The notes under the pieces: generated by a model
Databases searched by the model: none
What the model saw: the letters and a program-made list of their open reading frames with translations, nothing else
What the model was told of the DNA's origin: nothing
Made by a program: the position numbers and the translations under genes
In this document: positions 61,107-64,000 of the stretch, in pieces
How the letters are laid out: every line of letters starts with the position of its first letter
Position numbering within the stretch: the stretch's first letter is position 1
DNA from: Streptomyces europaeiscabiei
GTDB taxonomy: Bacteria; Actinomycetota; Actinomycetes; Streptomycetales; Streptomycetaceae
Direction of reading: 5' to 3'
DNA length: 64,000 nucleotides
Assembly (NCBI RefSeq): GCF_036346855.1
Contig: NZ_CP107841.1
Coordinates: forward strand, 8,870,001 to 8,934,000

Positions 61107-62378
61107 GTGTCCCCAGCTGCCTCTTTCCCCTCCTCCACGCCGTCCGTCCCCCCTGCTTCCGCCTCCTCTCCCGCGTCCGCGCTGCACCTCGCCGTCGCAC
61201 TCGACGGCACCGGATGGCACCCTGCCTCCTGGCGCGAGCCGGTGGCTCGCCCCCGCGAGGTGTTCACCGCCGGATACTGGGCCGACCTCGTCGCCGAGGC
61301 CGAGCGCGGACTGCTCGACCTCGTGACCATCGAGGACGGCCTCGGCCCGCAGTCCTCGCACCTCCTTGACCCGGACGAACGCACCGACCAGGTCCGCGGC
61401 CGGCTGGACGCCGTCCTCGTCGCGGCCCGGATCGCCCCCCTCACCCGGCACATAGGAATCGTGCCGACCGTCGTGGCCACCCACACCGAGCCCTTCCACA
61501 TCTCCAAGGCGATCGCCACCCTCGACTACGTCAGCTCCGGCCGCGCCGGCCTGCGGGTACAGATCACCGCCCGGCCGAACGAGGCCGCCCACTTCGGCCG
61601 CCGTACGATCCCGCGCATCGAGGCCTACGACAGCCCGGACACCCGGGAGTTGGTGACCGAACTGTTCGACGAGGCCGCCGACCACGTCGAGGTCGTGCGC
61701 CGCCTCTGGGACAGCTGGCAGGACGACGCGGAGATCCGGGACGTGGCCACCGGCCGGTTCGTCGACCGCGACAAACTGCACTACATCGACTTCGAGGGCC
61801 GCCACTTCAGCGTCAAGGGCCCCTCCATCACCCCCCGCCCGCCGCAGGGCCAGCCCGTCGTGAGCGCCCTCGCCCATGACACCGTCCCGTACCGGCTGGT
61901 CGCCCGCCAGGCCGACATCGGCTACGTCACGCCGCACGACACCGGCCGGGCACGCGCGATCGTCGCCGAGATCCGGGCGGAGCAGCGCGCCGCCGGACGT
62001 GGCGACGAGCCGCTGCACGTCTTCGGCGACCTGGTGGTCTTCCTCGACGACGACCCGGCCGAGGCGGCGGCCCGGCGGGAGCGCCTCGACACGCTCGCGG
62101 GCGAGCCGTACACGAGTGACGCCCGGATCTTCACCGGTACGCCGGTCCAACTCGCGGATCTGCTGCAGGAGTTGGCGGAGGCTGGTCTGACGGGATTCCG
62201 GCTGCGGCCCGCGGTCCTGGGCCACGACCTCCCGGCGATCACCCGCGGCCTCGTGCCCGAACTCCAGCGCCGCGACGCCTTCCGCCGCGCCTACGAGGCC
62301 GAGACCCTGCGCGGCCTGCTGGGGCTGCCCCGCCCCGCCAGCCGCTACGCCGACGCCGCAGCGACCGCGACCCTCTGA
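61107..62378 (+). CDS. LLM-class flavin-dependent monooxygenase 1
   Basis: 423 residues of the bacterial luciferase-like superfamily (F420/FMN-type TIM barrel): WADLVAEAERGLLDLVTIEDGLG, IGIVPTVVATHTEPFHISKAIATLDYVSSGRAGLRVQITA, HYIDFEGRHFSVKGPSITPRPPQGQPVV. This placement in salvage operons suggests cleavage of a C-S or C-N bond with reduced FMN and oxygen. GTG 61107 has AGGAAGG 9 nt upstream; the frame runs upstream through the GNAT gene without meaning. No flavin reductase gene is seen within the window. Confidence 0.87.
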   Translation: MSPAASFPSSTPSVPPASASSPASALHLAVALDGTGWHPASWREPVARPREVFTAGYWADLVAEAERGLLDLVTIEDGLGPQSSHLLDPDERTDQVRGRLDAVLVAARIAPLTRHIGIVPTVVATHTEPFHISKAIATLDYVSSGRAGLRVQITARPNEAAHFGRRTIPRIEAYDSPDTRELVTELFDEAADHVEVVRRLWDSWQDDAEIRDVATGRFVDRDKLHYIDFEGRHFSVKGPSITPRPPQGQPVVSALAHDTVPYRLVARQADIGYVTPHDTGRARAIVAEIRAEQRAAGRGDEPLHVFGDLVVFLDDDPAEAAARRERLDTLAGEPYTSDARIFTGTPVQLADLLQELAEAGLTGFRLRPAVLGHDLPAITRGLVPELQRRDAFRRAYEAETLRGLLGLPRPASRYADAAATATL

Positions 62379-62399
62379 GCCGTAGGGAGACCGACCACC

Positions 62400-63746
62400 A
62401 TGAGCAAGCCCCTGAAGCAGATCCACCTGGCCGCCCACTTCCCCGGCGTCAACAACACCACCGTATGGAGCGCCCCGGAGGCCGGTAGCCACATCGAGTT
62501 CAGCTCCTTCACGCACTTCGCGCGGACGGCCGAGCGCGCCAAGTTCGACTTCCTGTTCCTCGCGGAGGGCCTGCGGCTGCGCGAACAGGGCGGCAGCATC
62601 TACGACCTGGATGTCGTCGGCCGCCCCGACACCTTCACCGTCCTCGCCGCGCTGGCCGCCGTCACCGACCGTCTCGGACTCACCGGAACCATCAACTCCA
62701 CCTTCAACGAGCCGTACGAGGTGGCCCGACAGTTCGCGAGCCTCGACCACCTCTCCGGCGGGCGTGCCGCGTGGAACGTCGTCACCTCCTGGGACGCCTT
62801 CACCGGCGAGAACTTCCGCCGGGGCGGCTTTCTGCCGCAGGAGGAGCGCTACTCCCGCGCCAAGGAGTTCCTGGCCACGGCGAACGAACTCTTCGACTCC
62901 TGGGACGGGGACGAGATCGTCGCCGACCGGGAGACGGGCGTCTTCCTGCGGGACGCCAAGGCGGGAGCCTTCGTCCACAGCGGACAGCACTTCGACATCG
63001 AGGGCCGGTTCAACGTCCCGCGCTCACCGCAGGGCCGCCCGGTCGTCTTCCAGGCGGGCGACTCCGACGAGGGCCGTGAGTTCGCCGCCGCCGGTGCCGA
63101 CGCCATCTTCAGCCGGTACGCGAGCCCGGACGCGGGTCGGGCCTTCTACACCGACGTCAAGAACCGTCTCGCCACGTACGGCCGCCGCGAGGACCAGCTG
63201 CTCATCCTGCCCGCGGCCAGTTTCATTCTCGGCGATACCGACGAGGAGGCGGAGGAGCTCGCCCACGACGTCCGCCGACAGCAGGTCAGCGGCGCCACCG
63301 CACTCAAGCATCTGGAGTTCGTCTGGAACCGGGACCTGTCCTCCTTCGACCCCGACGGACCGCTCCCCGACATCGACCCGGACATCAGCGACACCCACAT
63401 CTCCAAGGGCCGCGCCCAGGTCCGTATGTACCGCGACCCGCTGGCCACCGCCCGCGAATGGCGGGAGCGTGCCGCCGCCCACAACTGGTCCATCCGCGAC
63501 CTGGTCATCGAGACCGGCAACCGGCAGAACTTCATCGGCTCGCCGGAGACGGTCGCCCGCACGATCAACGACTACGTCCAGTCGGATGCCGCCGACGGCT
63601 TCATCCTCGTCCCCCACATCACCCCCACCGGCCTCGACCCCTTCGCCGACAAGGTCGTACCGCTGCTCCAGGAACGGGGTGTCTTCCGCGCGGACTACGA
63701 GGGCACGACCCTCCGCGACCACCTGGGACTGGAAGCACTGTCCTAG
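62400..63746 (+). CDS. LLM-class flavin-dependent monooxygenase 2 (NtaA/SnaA/DszA family)
   Basis: 448 residues. NtaA/SnaA/DszA signatures: MSKPLKQIHLAAHFPGVNNTTVW, FDFLFLAEGLRL, ATINSTFNEPYEVARQFASLDHLSGGRAAWNVVTSWD (with GTI here), HFDIEGRFNVPRSPQGRPVVFQAGDSDEGREFAA. Family members oxidise N- or S-containing substrates such as nitrilotriacetate, dibenzothiophene sulfone and, in YxeK/YtnJ-type operons, N-acetyl-S-substituted cysteine. It starts 21 bp after the first monooxygenase and is the last clear gene of the cluster in this window. Confidence 0.93.
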   Translation: MSKPLKQIHLAAHFPGVNNTTVWSAPEAGSHIEFSSFTHFARTAERAKFDFLFLAEGLRLREQGGSIYDLDVVGRPDTFTVLAALAAVTDRLGLTGTINSTFNEPYEVARQFASLDHLSGGRAAWNVVTSWDAFTGENFRRGGFLPQEERYSRAKEFLATANELFDSWDGDEIVADRETGVFLRDAKAGAFVHSGQHFDIEGRFNVPRSPQGRPVVFQAGDSDEGREFAAAGADAIFSRYASPDAGRAFYTDVKNRLATYGRREDQLLILPAASFILGDTDEEAEELAHDVRRQQVSGATALKHLEFVWNRDLSSFDPDGPLPDIDPDISDTHISKGRAQVRMYRDPLATAREWRERAAAHNWSIRDLVIETGNRQNFIGSPETVARTINDYVQSDAADGFILVPHITPTGLDPFADKVVPLLQERGVFRADYEGTTLRDHLGLEALS

Positions 63747-63858
63747 CCGCAGGTGGTCGTCCGCCGCGGCACGCAGCTGCGGGCAGCCGAACCCGTATCC
63801 GGCGGCCGGGGCGGAAGGAACCCCAGTCCCGGTCGTCGCCGACGAGGGCTGCGGGCCG

Positions 63859-63987
63859 ATGGACACGCCCGTCCGGCGGGTGGCGGGGGAGTGCGTGCCG
63901 CTGTCGTTCGGCCGCGCCCCTAAGGAGCGGGTCGTCGTCGGTGTCGGCCGGGTCACGAGGACGGTCCGCGACCGCGTCGCATACTGA
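63859..63987 (+). CDS. Uncertain small ORF
   Basis: 42 codons from ATG 63859 (MDTPVRRVAGECVPLSFGRA...). It has no clear ribosome binding site and no recognisable family; the open frame upstream is a shadow of the monooxygenase gene. It may be non-coding. Confidence 0.15.
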   Translation: MDTPVRRVAGECVPLSFGRAPKERVVVGVGRVTRTVRDRVAY

Positions 63988-63999
63988 CTGCCCGTCAGT
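63983..63999. promoter_or_regulatory. TetR-type palindrome at the right edge
   Basis: ACTGAC-TGCCC-GTCAGT is a perfect 6-5-6 inverted repeat of a kind often bound by TetR-family regulators. The gene it belongs to lies beyond the window. Confidence 0.45.
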
Positions 64000-64000
64000 T

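Overview
The window is high-GC DNA (roughly 70 percent by eye) with strong third-position GC bias, GTG/TTG starts and AGGAGG-type ribosome binding sites. It carries a hopanoid operon, a conservon (histidine-kinase-like, roadblock, DUF742, GTPase), a c-di-AMP riboswitch ahead of a cell-wall peptidase, and Cys-type leader peptides. Together these point to a Streptomyces chromosome, probably an arm or sub-arm region, because accessory catabolic clusters, gene remnants and simple repeats increase towards the right.

Layout. 1-6036: the end of a hopanoid/MEP operon (hpnG-hpnH-ispG-dxs-hpnO), making isoprenoid precursor and the adenosylhopane-to-aminobacteriohopanetriol side chain. 6100-6909: an autoregulated XRE-cupin repressor coupled to a 40-residue membrane peptide. 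7120-18063: mixed housekeeping and secreted functions: protein-tyrosine phosphatase, three DnaA boxes, GH36 alpha-galactosidase, ydaO riboswitch with LysM-M23 peptidase, a decayed esterase, a secreted DUF6250-like protein, SGNH hydrolase, TetR, Glu/Leu/Phe/Val-type dehydrogenase and an MBL-fold hydrolase. 18364-22591: a five-gene conservon ending in a GAF protein. 22791-27740: threonine catabolism (tdh-kbl) with LysR, then an XRE-cupin regulator with a perfect 17-bp palindrome, a GNAT and an MmcQ/YjbR protein. 27823-29471: a split transketolase. 29623-34628: tRNA-Pro(GGG), an LpqY-SugABC-like sugar ABC transporter, and a degraded copy of the same tRNA that closes a segment of about 5 kb.

34834-36858: TTC38-like TPR and NUDIX-like proteins. 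37027-42714: a trans-4-hydroxyproline degradation cluster in two transcripts (FAD/2Fe-2S D-hydroxyproline dehydrogenase; deaminase-epimerase-GntR) sharing an operator-like motif. 42720-50102: a ring-cleavage-type cluster (GntR, NMT1-like binding protein, extradiol dioxygenase, FAH hydrolase, alcohol dehydrogenase) surrounded by decayed DNA. 50103-55588: formylglycine-generating enzyme, 3-ketodihydrosphingosine-reductase-like SDR, GH15 trehalase/glucoamylase and a K+ channel.

55724-63746 is the most interesting region. Two short leader peptides of the Cys-attenuator type precede, first, a glutathionyl-hydroquinone-reductase-like protein and, second, a run of polar amino-acid ABC permease, ATPase, binding protein, GNAT acetyltransferase and two flavin-dependent monooxygenases. 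This gene set resembles the Bacillus subtilis ytm/yxe systems for S-substituted cysteine salvage. The likely role is uptake, N-acetylation and oxidative C-S cleavage of an S-alkyl-cysteine, controlled by cysteine supply. The substrate is inferred, not shown.
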